From Ascaris suum (taxonomy: Eukaryota; Nematoda; Chromadorea; Rhabditida; Ascarididae): a DNA stretch of 64,000 nt. How positions within the stretch are numbered: position 1 is the first letter of the stretch; each line of letters opens with the position of its first letter. The position numbers and the translations under genes are program-made. The notes below the pieces were generated by a model. That model worked only from the letters and a program-made list of their open reading frames with translations, searched no databases and had not been told where the DNA came from. Shown in pieces: positions 51,431 through 64,000 of this stretch. Where the stretch lies: the NCBI GenBank assembly GCA_013433145.1, contig CM024174.1:124001-188000 (forward strand), read 5' to 3'.

Positions 51431-52216
51431 TGTTTTCACTAGAAGAACAATATAAAACACGGTGTTGTTGCAGTATTAACTGTCAGGTTTCACAGCTATA
51501 TAAAAGGATGGAATGGTAGGCCATTTTCAAGAATGGAATAATGGTCACTTGCAAATGCAACGAGGCATGAGTGAAATTTCAAGCGATGCCAGTGTTTTCT
51601 TTGAACCTTACTGCATATGAAAACCTTGATTGCGATTCGTTCTTAACTATGCTGCCTTGTTCGTCGGCCTTATATGGAATCCGTTCGATGGCCAATATGT
51701 GCACATTGTCTAGCGGGTTTTATTGGTCTCCAAGATTAATGATTCCACCGATCTTCGTTGCTATCTCGACTGAAAATGCTAAATTTTAGACGACACGCAC
51801 ACTTCAATTGAGTCATATTGACCAATGTTTATTTTAGATAACACTGCAATGTTTCACTTTCGATTGCCCACTAGTTCATATGATTTCAGCATTTTTTTTT
51901 CAGAGTTTCCGAGATATCTTTCGGCTAAAACTTGGCAACGGTTTTGGCTAAGCCGATGTGCAATTTACATTGTGCGACGGGGAGAAGGTGAAGAATGGGA
52001 GAGGGGAGGTTGGTTGACGAGGTAGGTGGGAGAGTGGACTGGCACTTTCAAATCCCAATTCGCTCAGCAATGGGCAGAAAGTGCAGCCTACTTTTGGAAA
52101 TTTCGGACAAAGTCAAGTAGCAGGTGAGGTTGTAGGGCCAGAAATGGTAGAAATGGTAGGTTCTTGAAGTGCATATCCCCTCTGGCCTAGTTGGAAATTG
52201 AAATTTTCCGAACTGC
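51431..52216. other. intergenic between convergent genes
   Basis: This stretch holds the 3' ends of the methyltransferase (plus) and the nucleotide-sugar transporter (minus). A plus-strand 72-codon frame at 51571 has no recognisable content. Confidence 0.6.
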
Positions 52217-55200
52217 CTAACCTGCCGAATTGCATTTCACCTCTAGCTGTCGGTCGATGATTTCTCTTCCTTCTTGGTGCTCCGAAACCCATGCCACTTG
52301 ACCGTTCATATAGGGATATGCAGTATACATGTAAACAGATGTGATCACGGTGAACGCGCCTAGAGTAAACATAAAATTGGGTGTAAAGTCGAACAAAATC
52401 CATGATCCAGCTGCCGCGCCTACGATCGCCAAACTCTGCAAATGAAGCAGTTCTGTCGTCATAAACCGCCTCCACAGCGTCACTTCTGGTTAGCGTTATG
52501 TGGGCAACGATTTCTAACTTAAATTTTGACAGCGATATTAGGAAATGACTTAAAATAAGCTCTCGATAATATCAAGATTCTGAGGGAGCCTTGCAAAGGT
52601 GATGTGAGGATTCGCTTAAAAACTCGAGAATGGAGTTTTTGTCTTCAAATATCCCAGTGACAGGTCTGGTGGAGATAACAGAATTTCGAATCAATCGAAA
52701 AGAGGAATGATGTCTTCTTAGACATTACCGCCCGCTGAATTCTTTGCGAAATACTATGCTAGGGTCTGTATACGGTCTCATTGGTGCAGTATGATGGATA
52801 TTGAGATTACGCAGATTCAGGATTCTGTCCCACGTACTTGGCTTCTGCGTGATTCACTAAGGATCAAGTTGCTATTTGTGTCCGTGTAGTGTGGTGATGG
52901 GGGTTCGTTTCATTGCATTGTAATATTGTCCGTTCGGATTCTAATTCACATCTGTGAATTAGCACTGTGCTGGACGTTTTTTTACTGTCTTCTAACTTGA
53001 CATTGCCTGAGTGCAGCCTTCACTTAATGAATAGCGTCATACACTCATCCACCTATAAATTGAAAGTTTTCGATTTAAACTATGTATTGAACAGGTAGGA
53101 GTATCTGGTTTTTTGCAACATCGCATAGTATAGACAGGGACACGGGAAAGGGACTAATTCGTTTTCCAAAGCCACTCCTCAACGATGGAACTTCGCGTTT
53201 AACGTGATAAGACCGACGTGCATGTCTTGAAAACCTTCATCGCAGATGTCCCGGATCATAAAGCGATTATCAAGATGGGAATATGCAAAAAACCTATGTG
53301 TGGGTAGGGTGAACGGAAAGGGGTCAGCAAAACAGTTGAGATGCCAAAAATTGGAGGAGAGATGTATGCAGGTAATGATTTGCATATACTTCTTCATTTT
53401 GCAGCTTCTCTTCTCCGTCTTGGCTCACTTTACTGATTTACGCCGTATTTGAATATTTTATATGAGTTCCAAAGTTCATGATTGTTAGATATTTCTTGGC
53501 TATTTCCTATGATCCACTCGAATAATCTCTTCTGGTCATGTCAAATCCTTTCCGTTTACCTTATCGCCATTCTCATATTTGTATTTGCTCTTTGCAGGTG
53601 CTCGGTTCAATAGTCATTTTTATTGTAAAAAGGGCTGAATAAAGGCTTTCAAGGCACGAACATCGACGATGCGTTGTTGCTCTTATCACACGTGTTACAC
53701 GTCATTATGTCTCTTCCCGTGAACCAACGTAACAGTGCATTTATCATACGGACCTTCTCTTGGCGGTTGTATATGGTAGGAAACTGATCTAAGTTTTCAA
53801 CCGGTCTTGCGATCAGGTGAATAAATTCATGCCGGCGTGCTTAAGAATATAACTGTTTTCTCCATATGGCGCTCTTTGGAATAAGATTGCTAAAATTCTT
53901 CGCTTTTCATCGTGGCGCTTAACCAGGACTAGGTATAAATATCTTAAAGAATTGGTGTGGGATGCTAGCGTTGGTGCTACAAGTGCTGCGAGCCAGAGAG
54001 CTTATCGCGTTATTAATAGGAAGGTTTTATTCGGTCTTGGGAAATAATAGTACTGAGGAGTGCGAAATGACGCCACTCAGTTGCAGTACGAAATTCCGTT
54101 GAAGTCATTCGAGCTTATCCGTTTCATTAACCAAGCATTTATTGAAAGTACTTAGTGTGAATTAATCTGTGCTGCAAAATGTGCAACACTACTGATCGCA
54201 CTTATAATTCTAGAAGGCTCTAAACTGTTAGGTCTGCCTTGTTCCATGAAATAGAGACATTAATCAACCTCACGACGGTATCGTTCTCTTCGCAGGTATT
54301 CAACACCGGCACTGGTTGTTATAAATGAGCAACGGAGTCTACAGCAACTACAAAATATTGCTACCGTGATGCGTTCAATGATTAGTACCTGAGCATATGC
54401 CTTGAGTATGTTGTCGGCATATTTAATAACAATCGAAATCAGCAGCCCGCCAACGGAATTCGTTATCGTCATAATCCACACCAATTCGTCAAAGCCGCGG
54501 AAAATCCCTCCTGTAGTTAGCTATTTGGATTAGCATCCGTTCGGGTCTGGACTTATCTAGGTGGTTGACTCTCAGATGCAACAACATATGAAGACTTTTT
54601 GTTACTGCAGCATGGCTTCGCAAGTTCTTTCATGCCAACTTACTGGAAATATTTTTAAAAAGCCATGAGGGTCACTTATAAGCGGTTGCCTTTATGTGTT
54701 TGACCGCTCGCTCGGTTGGACTGTGGTTGCAGCCACTGTACACGAAGTTAACCGAAGATCCAACGAGAGTTTGATTGAATGGTTACTCGCTTAGTCACGT
54801 GATCATTAGTATATAAAAATAATATTTTGCATGCTCTTACGTAAGCCAGTTGATGAACATGAGTGCACGTGTAGTCATTTAGGTATTAAGATTAGAATTC
54901 ACCTAGTCGGTTGGTTATTCAATTAACGAGCTAATCAGAAAGCAAAAATTTTTTTAGGATCGTGCTAGAGCCACACGTTAGTATCGATCATTTTTGATGT
55001 TCCTTCTTAGCTGCAATATGATGACGAGGTAATTTACCGGTGCAGAGCACTGAAGGATTTATACCTTGTGCATTGCTTAAACCGCTGTAAGCGAAGCGCT
55101 TTCCATGCAGAAATTTCAGGAACTGTATCGGAGGCTCTTTTGTATTAATTAGTTTTTGTAAAGTTTATTCATTACTTCATTTACCACTTGTAAGTTTCCA

Positions 55201-58200
55201 AAAAACAGGAATGCATGTCGAATGGACTCTATCAAAGGCAGACAACTCTCGCATCCTCGATTAGCAGAGCGGAGCAGGCCTTCGTGTGAACCCGTAGACC
55301 AGGAAAAATAAGAAAAGAAAGGGAAAACTGCAACGCCGTCTCAGAGGTGAGCAACTGCATAGATGAGATGGGTATAAAATATGCCGAAGAGCATAATGTT
55401 AATGAAATGGCGTCTGCTTCAGTACACTTAATGGATGAAGCGTGTCTTCGAATTGCATATCGGACCCTGCTAAGTTCCTTTTTTCGGACGGGCAAAAATA
55501 TGCGCATATACACAAAATTAAGCTTGATATGACCATGTTTATTATTCAAGAAGGACTAGTTTTCCACGTGCAAGAGAATAATATTCGAAAGCCAACAGTA
55601 ATCGGTGTTTAAAACCAAGTGGGCAAAGTGCTAAAAACCAAAGTGAACAGTCAAAGGTGTTTTTAAGGGCTTATTCACTATAAGAATCCATTAAAGGGTC
55701 GTTGTTTTGATTAGCGGCGAAACTGTTATTCGAACAAGTCCTTAATTCTCTAGCTTCACGTTGTATTAATGAATTGAACACAGAAGATGCATATTCGTAT
55801 ATGTAGGATTTATAGAAAATAACCTTGAGCGACGAGGTCGTAATCATTGAGAATGACTGAGATTGCGCTTATGGGTATACCCAGCAATGAGAGACGTATA
55901 TTTTGCATCCATATATTGACTACGCTTCCTTTCAGTACTTTTTCTAGATAAACTCCTGAAAACCTGCATGTTTAAGATACTCATCTTCTCGAGGCGTGTA
56001 ATAATTTATTAGTTACAATAATTTATTAGCTATTACTCCTTCGGTATAATCATATCAAAATTCAGGTGAGTCGACTGCAATAATTTATTAGTTATTTTGC
56101 AGTTTCCAAAAAAGTTGCGTATCCTCTAAGAAAGATTACTGAATTGAACTTTATTTGCCAACAAAATCCCATTCGCCACCGTAAAACTGCGGGAATTTTC
56201 CAGCAATCTCATTTGTTTAGTCCGAAAGAGCTAGTCGCCTCCCTCTCATTCAGTTCCGAATTCCTCGATACGTTGGTGCGTTTATTAGCCATCCAGGTCA
56301 TTTTCGTGCATTAGTATGGATTAAGTGCTCGATTTGAGAATGGCAAGAGAACTGTGACCGGCAAAAGCCGAAGTGAAGCACATCGAAATAACTGCTGTAA
56401 ATCCGATAGCTGGGTATTGCCGGGTTCGAGTGGACGATAGTGGTGGTTTGTATTCTATTTGCACGTCAGCAACGCCAACAGCCAGTAGAATCAGTGCGAA
56501 CCATTGTTGCATAGAGAGTTTCCTTTTCAACATGAAACGGAGAAAAAGTGCCGTAGTGAAGATCTTCATCTGATAGGCCAACTGTAATTTCGGTATAAAT
56601 CGTCGTAGAGGATATCAAATACAACATGAGGAATTAACAGCTGCAGCTTTCTGACTTTTGATAAGATTTTCTGCTCGAAAATTCACCCATCGAAACATTA
56701 AGGATCGGAATTGAATAGGCAAGCGGAATCATATTTGGCTCCTCCGCCATCCTGTCGTGAGCGCTACCATTTCCCAGCGGAACGTAAATGGGAAAGGTGG
56801 CAAACTCTGACGCAGAGTCGTCTATCCATGCGAGGACCAAAATTAGCCTACTGATCTTTGTACTCTGGTATAGGAGAGCATTGATTTGGCTAGGCAGAAA
56901 CATCGCAGTAGTCGAAGTTTTTTGTTCGCATGTTTCTCATAAAACATTGTTTGATGATTGTTTGCGTATCAGGTTGGGGCATTTTGCACTTGGGGATGAC
57001 GGAAAGAATTGTGCCTAATTTTATGTCGGCTTTGGGTGCAAAGTATGGCGAGGAAGGAAAAAGATGTGAAGGCAATACATTGTTGTGACAGTTTTTAGGG
57101 TGATAACCTCGTGGGTACTAAACAGCGGGATGAGCATTATACATCTATGCACAATCATTTTAAAGAAGGATTCTAGTGGTACAGTGGGATTCTGAAAGAA
57201 TTTCTTTTCCGCTCTGATGTCAATCCGATGAAGCGCACAAAAATGGAATCTTTAAAGAATTGAAACGCAGCCAAAGTTTGGTCGGTTTGAGTGAGCACTC
57301 AGAGGCTGTTCTCTCACCGCGTCGTTTTTTTTTCGTCTTGTGTCAGTAAATCTACCTTTTTGCTGAGTTTAAAAGCACAACAAAGGTGTTAGGGGCAGCT
57401 TCGTTAGCAGCACCTTGGCTCAGCATCCTATACGGGAATAATAAGCGTGTCCGATTTTATTTACATGACGAGAGTGCACCAAAGTCATCACTGATTTAAT
57501 TGCGAAGTGCACTATCATCCCACGCCTTCCTGCTTCTTTCTTCAGCCTAATATTTTTGAAAATGTCATCTGCTTTTTGATGTGTGTAACTGCAAGGGTTC
57601 GAATACTACTGAATTTCCTAACCAAGCAAGTACTTTATTTTTCCTATAGTTCGACAATCGCACCTCTCTGACTTGTCTTGTATCCTATCAGACACAAAAA
57701 TCAACCCCTTGCAATGGACGAGGGTTGTCTCATCCCTAGGTGACAGCTCTTGCAGATGGAGCGGTCATTGGCCCTGTGGCCATCAATCTGCCGTGTGGGT
57801 GCGAGCCTCCGATTTCTTTGAGAGGATTTAATATATAAATTTTCTTGAATTCTCTTCTCACTTCTGCCCAGGAAAACCCTCTTCGGAAGGGAATAAATGA
57901 GAATTTCCTGAGGCTTTCCCGAAATTGTGACACTTTCCTGCCACTTCTGTATGTGTTGAGATTAGCAAAGCCTTCTCAACAGTTTATATGTTATTCCCCG
58001 GGATCATGTGCAACCTTGGGTGGGGAACCTCCTATCTTTTGCAAGGAAGGTTGCAAGGAACTCTCTTCTATCTTTCTGCTTCTTGTCAACCTTGTTTTTT
58101 TTTTTTTTCACGGCAATTCCGTTGATATTATCGGAGGAACTAACACAAAAAGTGGTTGCTTCAAGATGTGAGAGAGCAATGTAATAGAGATTGTTCTGAA

Positions 58201-61200
58201 GCGTGTAGATCATAGCTGGTACACACACTTTTGCTGTCTCCGTCGGGTCGTCCAATATGGCAGCTTTGCATTGCATCAGGAACCTGAATGTGAGGACAGT
58301 ATATCTGGTGTCACTGTTTACTTTGGAATTTAGGAAGCAAAATAAGCTAAAGGTCAAAAGCAAAGGTTCGTTCACAACGATGCCCATATTCGAGGTTAGA
58401 AGACCAACTGAGCTGCACACGAACGCACCAAACTGAGTCGAGAAAATTTGTTGAAGAGGGGGCAACAGAAGTGGTAGCGTTTGACCTAATATGTTGAATG
58501 CGGAATGTGTAGGTTTTTTTCCATGGTCAAGATTCCCGTTTTCCAACACTCGCTTTAGCAATTACAATTTACATTTCGGGCATTTTGAAAATGTTCAGGT
58601 GAGGTACAGTCACTTTATTCACCGTTCAATTTGAACGACTTTGCATTTTCAGAGCTAGTAAACAGGAATGCGTGGAATTTCTTAGTGGAGCAAATATAGC
58701 GAGTTAAAATTATTCCGATGTGAATTTAGTGTTCTGAAGAAAAATAGAAAGAATCGGTTTTTGAGATTCAAAAGATTTCACCTTGTGCATCATTTTTGCT
58801 ATAATTGGAATCGTCAAAGACCAAAGGTCGATGGGGCTGTAATCTTATGGAACTTCATACCTTTTGATATGTCAAGAGCAAGAAAAGACGGTGCTTTGTA
58901 ACTTCAAAACTTCGCATTTTCAGCATATTATATATCTTCATATAAAAACTTGCAGGTTAATAGACGAACTCGTGGAAGTTTCTGAGAGATGCCTCCCCAT
59001 TGGAGTCTTGATGAGGGAAAAGTGTTATTCATGGTTGTATCCCATATCCCATTATACTCAATCAAAATAAGACATAATTTGCAGGGTGGAAACGTTTAAC
59101 CTTCGACTGGAAGCTTTTATTTCTTGCTGAGAGAAATCACTTACTACTCTTCCTCATATTTTACCACATGATCCTCTGTGCCCATCCAAAAACTTTCTTA
59201 CGAGCACTCAAGCCCATTTTCGCTCCAGTTCTCAAAAACTTGTTTTCTTACCTTCGCTTTTACCCTTATTATCCCCCCCCCCCGAGCCGTTCTGCCGTTT
59301 TTATGACCTCTTAGATTTCGCATTTTGGGATTCTGCCTTCTCAGGGATGAGAATTTTTTTAAAAATAAATTCAATATACGAATGAAGAGAGTTTTGCAGG
59401 ACAAAAATGCCCTCTTCCAGGATTTTGTTCTGCAAAGCTCTCTTTCGTGGGTCGCCATTGGGTTCACTTTCCACCTGTCTACCTCCCATGCGCTCGCTTC
59501 GAAATATTATTGCGAAATACCACTATCTTTGGATTGTTGCCAAGCTTTTCAGGATCTCAGCGGGTTAGGAAGCTGTTGGAGAAAGGGAATCGGAAATGAC
59601 CAATATTCGGATGGTCAAGAGTAATGCGTCCTTGGAACATCCCTTTGAAATGAGTTCTGGGCAGGAATCCAGCCATCTTTCTTTTCGTTCTCGCCGATTG
59701 GGTAAGGAACACTGAACAGGCGGCCGAACTTTAGAAGGAATGCACAAGCTACTGAAAAAATTAGTGATGGAAGAGAAAGTGGAGGAGAAAAGGGGAAGTG
59801 CTACTTTTGTTTCAGGCTACTGCACAAAACGTCAGTTTGTTCAGAAAGACGATCAGCAGCCTTCTCCAGCTAAGTGTGGACAGGTCAGGGCATCTGCTTA
59901 TGCAAGGGGACCCCCAGCTGCCTTCCATATTTAACAGGTGGCAACGCGTATCAGGTGAACTGCCACAATACACGCTCTCCCAATATATGTTCCACAATGC
60001 ATTCATTTTTTAGCTGAGCCTGTCAGTTGTGCGATTCCTCAACAAAGGATTCGTTATTTCCAAAAAAAAATGTCATCTGACTGGTGTTAACTGCTATTCA
60101 GCCAGATGTAAAATGCATGCAAGTCTTTAGGCGCATTCAAATACCTATGTTCTTTCTGAAATGTATAGGTCAACGCGAAAGTTGATGTATTAGGTCATCT
60201 TGTGGTGAAACTTGTAACTATAATGATCCGTAAGTCTATCTGCAGTGATTCTCCAGTTGAAACCACCAGACGTACATGTAGGAACAGACGTACGTACACG
60301 CAGATAAGTCGTTTTCATAATGTGCTCCAACTGTAAATTTGCAAGTGCGCGTGGAAATAAACATGCGTTCTCCCCTATCCTCTTCTGCAGTTTTTAAAGT
60401 GAACGTGCACTGCTGTATGTGATTATACCATGTGAATTGGACGTAGAACGTTCCCTGCCTATTTCTTATGAAGTCGGCGTATGAAATGAATAGAATGAGC
60501 TCTTTTGTCAAAGCTTTATTTTACTTCACAATTTAAGGATCGCTAGTTATGGCCATTTGAATGTTTGAAACTTTTAGCCTTATAAATCGAATATGCGCGA
60601 CCTCAACAAGCAAGGTTTTGAGAAGGGCTGTTTGCATTTACGGGCTCGTATGCGTTATTTTATTAAAGATGAAGTGTGAAGCTGCATTGCGTGTGGCATA
60701 GTGACGTGTAAAATATGTTTGCGACAGATCGAAAGCGGAGGACGGAAAAAAATAGAAATAATAAAGTGCTGCAATTCATCGAACATTAGAAATGGTAATG
60801 CAGTAATGCATCATATACCTAAATATGCGCATGTGCATGTTGATGAGAACTGAAAACGTTGGCGACAGGCTCTTTATAAGGAAGTGCAGCAATTATGCAC
60901 TTCAGAAATATCCATTCTGCTTTCTTAAGATTTTTGCATCTCGATTGACTTCGATGTGCTCTTTAAATGCATCAACGCCTTTTCCATGGGAACGAACAGA
61001 ATACGGGAAGTTCTCTCAAGCTTAAGGAAGTTTCTTCTTACGTTGCTTTCGTTAGTATGAAAATGCTTCCTCCAACTTCTTTTTCCCTAGTATTGACTTT
61101 GGAGGAATGTGAAGGAAAGAAAAACCGTAATGTTTTGATGCTCACAAAAAAATTTGTAAGTTGTATGAGATCAGATATTTTGAATTCTAAAAGAATTTCC

Positions 61201-62699
61201 TTCTGAATTCTTTTTTTCTTCAAATAAGAGAAATCGCTTCTACCATACCTCTCGGAAATTTTTATTCACCGCTTCTAAGGACCTCAGAAGCAATACGGAT
61301 AATCCAAGCATTGTTTTCCTACACCCTTTTGAGCCATCTTGTAACAGTTATTGTGTTGTCCCATTCCATTTCTCACATCTATGGCAGCCGTTCAGTTTTC
61401 TCCCACGCGCAAGGTGGTAAGATTGAAAATGATGTTGAGGGGATTCTAACTTTCCGAACTCGAAATTTGGATCAAATTCGCACCAATCATTGAGAATACT
61501 TAACGTTCAATCGTTTAGTATTGAAGGCGGTCTTGCGTAACATCATCCCACCTTTCTCTCTTGCGACTTTAGGTGTCTGCCCCCCTCCCCCCACCCCCCA
61601 ATCCTCCTCTGTTGAGGTTGGTTCTGATGAGTGGAGTTGTGACTACTAGCAAGTTACGATGAAATAAATCTAGAGAATCAAAAAAGGGGAATTAAATCTG
61701 ACCAGAGAGTATAAGAATTGAAGGACGTAGAAGGGTGCTCACTTCCTCAGTGATCTCTCGGTAATGACAATAACAGTAGTACAGACGACAATTTTGATAA
61801 TTTCCATCATGAAGACGTTGACTGTCGTACTGAATAATTCACGTTCGCTGCGATATCGAGATCCGCGAGCCATTAAAGGCATGCTGCGGTCGATGTTTTA
61901 TTCATCATTTATTGTGTTATAAAATAACATTTAACAAAATTTTTTCCCTCATATTTCCCTCATACCTCTGGGGACTTTCAGATGAAAATTATCCTGCAAA
62001 CGGCCGTTATCCGTTAATTTAAAAGAAAACATTTAAAACTCTTTCGAGTTCATAATAACTATAGCAATAACCATAATAAGAAATCAGAATCATGTATTTG
62101 CCGTGGTCCGTGGAGTTGCCGTATAGTGGAAAAGGTGATATGCTGTGCACAGTACTCTATCAAAGCAGGGAAATTCATTCCGTCAATGAGTGGATACTTG
62201 TATCTCCTTTCTTCCTCCTCTCCATACCTATGACAACAGTGCTCTGTATCCTTATTTATATGCTTCCCCTTTCCCTGAATATATGCGGACTTCTAAAAGT
62301 TGAAAAGGCTATAAATGCTTATGACTACAAACGAAGAAATGCGGTACATATTGCTTTCCAGATGCCGCATACAAATTTGCACTTCACGCGGCTTTACTGC
62401 CCTCTGAATAAATGATGCTGCAAATATTCGGTCTACTTCGAAATCGGATTACTTGCCGTCAAAATTATCATTTAATGGTTCTTGGAGAAGTCGTATTCCG
62501 CTATAGAGACTTAAATGGATATAAGTAATTCGGTAGGAAGGATGAGAGCTAATCAGTGATCTGTTTAAGAAAATGTCTCCTTAGTAAACGTCAACAACCC
62601 TTTCCTGAAAGCGAAACAAAGGAATCACCTGGCTTGCTGCAAAGTTAAGAATGCAATACCGAAATACTTGTAGTACCACCGGGAATTCCTATCCTCCAT
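52217..62699 (-). CDS. SLC35A-type Golgi nucleotide-sugar transporter
   Basis: Multi-pass Golgi antiporter exchanging a UDP-sugar (or CMP-sugar) for the nucleoside monophosphate. Seven exons in reading order are 62699-62629, 61883-61743, 58283-58145, 56581-56359, 55955-55824, 54510-54389 and 52435-52217. All junctions keep phase and the product is 348 residues, as expected for SLC35A. The start is MEDRNSRWYYKYFGIAFLTL. Family marks are IYTLQNNLYYIALSHLEATT, YQMKIFTTALF, VYLEKVLKGS and the signature IKYADNILKAYAQ, followed by the last membrane spans (NFMFTLGAFTVITSVYMY) and a TAG. About ten hydrophobic segments are visible. A GAG|GTGAAA donor at 52241 could add a further exon, but the in-frame stop 25 bases later makes that unnecessary. 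The sugar carried cannot be deduced: SLC35A members carry UDP-Gal, UDP-GlcNAc or CMP-sialic acid, and nematodes lack much sialic acid. Confidence 0.93.
55999..56095. repeat. three copies of an AT-rich word
   Basis: AATAATTTATTAG followed by TTA or CTA occurs at about 56000, 56018 and 56080. It is intronic in the transporter gene. Confidence 0.7.
58284..61742. other. transporter intron 2
   Basis: This 3.5-kb intron runs from AA|GTGAGC to CACATTCAG. It contains an 11-base C run at 59273-59283 and several plus-strand frames (for example at 59740, lysine/glutamate-rich at the start). No supported gene is seen. Confidence 0.7.
62092..62415 (+). CDS. open frame with receptor-like membrane segment, antisense in transporter intron 1
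   Basis: A 107-codon frame starts from an ATG shortly after a possible acceptor (AATAAGAAATCAG). Its middle (NEWILVSPFFLLSIPMTTVL, then CILIYM) resembles the fifth membrane span of a peptide G-protein-coupled receptor, with a proline in the helix and a tyrosine near its end, preceded by a cysteine. The C-terminal part does not continue like a receptor. It lies inside the first intron of the transporter on the opposite strand. It is a relic exon or coincidence. Confidence 0.2.
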   Translation: MYLPWSVELPYSGKGDMLCTVLYQSREIHSVNEWILVSPFFLLSIPMTTVLCILIYMLPLSLNICGLLKVEKAINAYDYKRRNAVHIAFQMPHTNLHFTRLYCPLNK

Positions 62700-64000
62700 T
62701 CGAATACGCGTAGCAGAGATTCGTTTCGACTGGTGACAGTTGATGACGCTGATGTACACAGATCCACGTATGGGACTGCCTACTGCAGATTATATCGTTG
62801 TATGTCACTAAATGGTATGTCGGCGGTGATTTAGGTTCACGATAACGCTTAGCCACGGTCCCTCTTTGTGTTTATGCGCTCTCCATTTATCACAGATGAA
62901 TCGTTATCGTTTTCACCGTGTCACCTCTTTTGATCTGATAATGTCCCTTGTTTTACCTACACTCTATCTACTCGTCACCTTGACTTCATTTTCATAGCTG
63001 CTGACAAGATTAATTTAGCAGGTCAAATATTGCATTGCTGGACCTTCAAAGTAACCTCAGCATACATCCCTTTTTTCACTTCCTTCTACTGGGATGTTTA
63101 ACTCTTTAAGCTTTTTGCCCGTTAGTGATGGGTATTTCTCAACTGACGGTTTGTAAAGCACCAAGATATACTCTGACACATTCAGTTGCACTTTAAAGTA
63201 TAATCAACGCTTATGAAAGGCGAAGCAAAACAGGAGGATGCAGTGCTGTTGTGCAACAGATATTATTATGAATGAATTTTCCACATAGTCGAGTGAGAAA
63301 GGGCGGTTTGGTGTTCTCCTTCGACAGGTATCGGACTTATCATTCCTTATTGAGAAAGGTGTTCAGCAGCATCCAGGTAATTTCCCATAATAAACACATC
63401 ATAAACTAAATCAGTGCAACTGGACACCGACGTTCACTATCTTTTTTTGTCTCAGCAGCTCAGTAGGTATAGCAGACCTGAAGGTTCGAAATCTTTAAAA
63501 TTGCCTCGATTCGATCTCTCTGACTGTGTTAGCTGTGACATTTCTTGTATGAAGAAAACCAGACTAAAGTCCATTCGGTATTACTCCTTACTCACGTATC
63601 AATGATTTCTGTTCTCTGTTTCAAATGTGCGCTGTCATGCCAAGTTTTCATGCTGCACTGTGCGCAGCGTTAAAGAAGAACAATTGATGGAAATTATAAG
63701 ATGAATGGACAGTTTCTAAAAATTTATTTTTTAGGGAGGCGCAATGTTTTTGTTTGTGTGTGTGTGTGTTTTTGGTAATTTCATGCATGGTACTGCTGTT
63801 TTTTTTCTCTGTGATACTGTTGGCTCTGTACGTTTCATCAGAGAATTCCAGTGCAAAAAGTACAATCATTTTCGGCAAATTACAAATAGCAAATACTTAG
63901 TTTCTGAAGATTTTTAGAAGAATTTGCTCAAAACGAAAAACTAATCACAGAAATGGCTGCTTTAAGAAAAAGGTCCAGTTATTTCGAACATTTTATTTTC
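62700..64000. other. 5' flank of the transporter gene; no further gene seen
   Basis: The transporter's promoter or trans-splice acceptor should be here; a possible acceptor (ACTGTCACCAG) lies about 33 bases before its ATG. A short TG run is at 63755-63769. No other exon was supported. Confidence 0.45.

Noticed and set aside
52113..52475. A 120-codon minus-strand frame rich in arginine over the last transporter exon.
   Set aside because: It is a shadow frame. The alternative frame encodes the conserved last membrane spans of the SLC35A protein and joins in phase.
58004..58561. A 185-codon minus-strand open frame.
   Set aside because: Only 58145-58283 is a transporter exon. The flanks are intron, as shown by splice sites and family alignment.
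1..64000. tRNA genes, rRNA and CRISPR arrays.
   Set aside because: I checked GGTTCGA-like T-loop words on both strands and none had a matching acceptor stem. No regularly spaced direct repeats with spacers occur.

Overview
This is a eukaryotic nuclear window, most likely from a clade V nematode (strongylid or hookworm-like). That placement is an inference from short coding exons, 3' splice sites of the TTTTCAG/TTTTAG type, introns from about 0.2 to 5 kb, one acceptor placed 8 bases before a start codon in the way nematode trans-splice sites are, and the gene families present. The supplied open frames are mostly shadows, so the gene models below were assembled by hand from splice sites, phase continuity and family alignment.

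Four genes are well supported. (1) A DDX19/Dbp5-type DEAD-box mRNA-export helicase lies on the minus strand (6898 to 14177, 5' end not found). All its introns keep phase and one has a GC donor, but one exon carries an in-frame TGA. (2) A beta-1,4-galactosyltransferase family enzyme lies on the minus strand (31886 to 38336, both ends incomplete). It has isoleucine at the sugar-specificity position, which predicts GalNAc transfer as in BRE-4, and a TAG at an exon edge that could also serve as an alternative 3' splice site. (3) A METTL21-type protein methyltransferase lies on the plus strand (42528 to 51430, three exons, complete). (4) An SLC35A-type Golgi nucleotide-sugar transporter lies on the minus strand (52217 to 62699, seven exons, complete at 348 residues). 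Genes 3 and 4 converge, with their stop codons 0.8 kb apart.

Layout: 1 to 2.8 kb holds the last exon of an unidentified gene, a lysine/glutamate-rich exon and a possible small gene. From 2.8 to 6.9 kb I recognise no gene. The helicase follows. From 14.2 to 24 kb the sequence is gene-poor, with degenerate repeats and a telomere-like CCCTAA tract at 16.95 to 17.3 kb. From 24 to 26 kb there are unassigned exon candidates on both strands, and from 26 to 31.9 kb mostly non-coding DNA. The glycosyltransferase, an isolated membrane-anchor exon, an SPT5-like orphan exon, the methyltransferase and the transporter fill the rest.

The glycosyltransferase and the transporter belong to one process, Golgi glycan synthesis, but nothing shows co-regulation. 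I found no CRISPR array, integrated element with intact coding genes, tRNA or rRNA. I also found no convincing new multi-gene system. The observations most worth a second look are the stop codons at or next to exon boundaries in two otherwise conserved genes, and the degenerate telomere-like tract.
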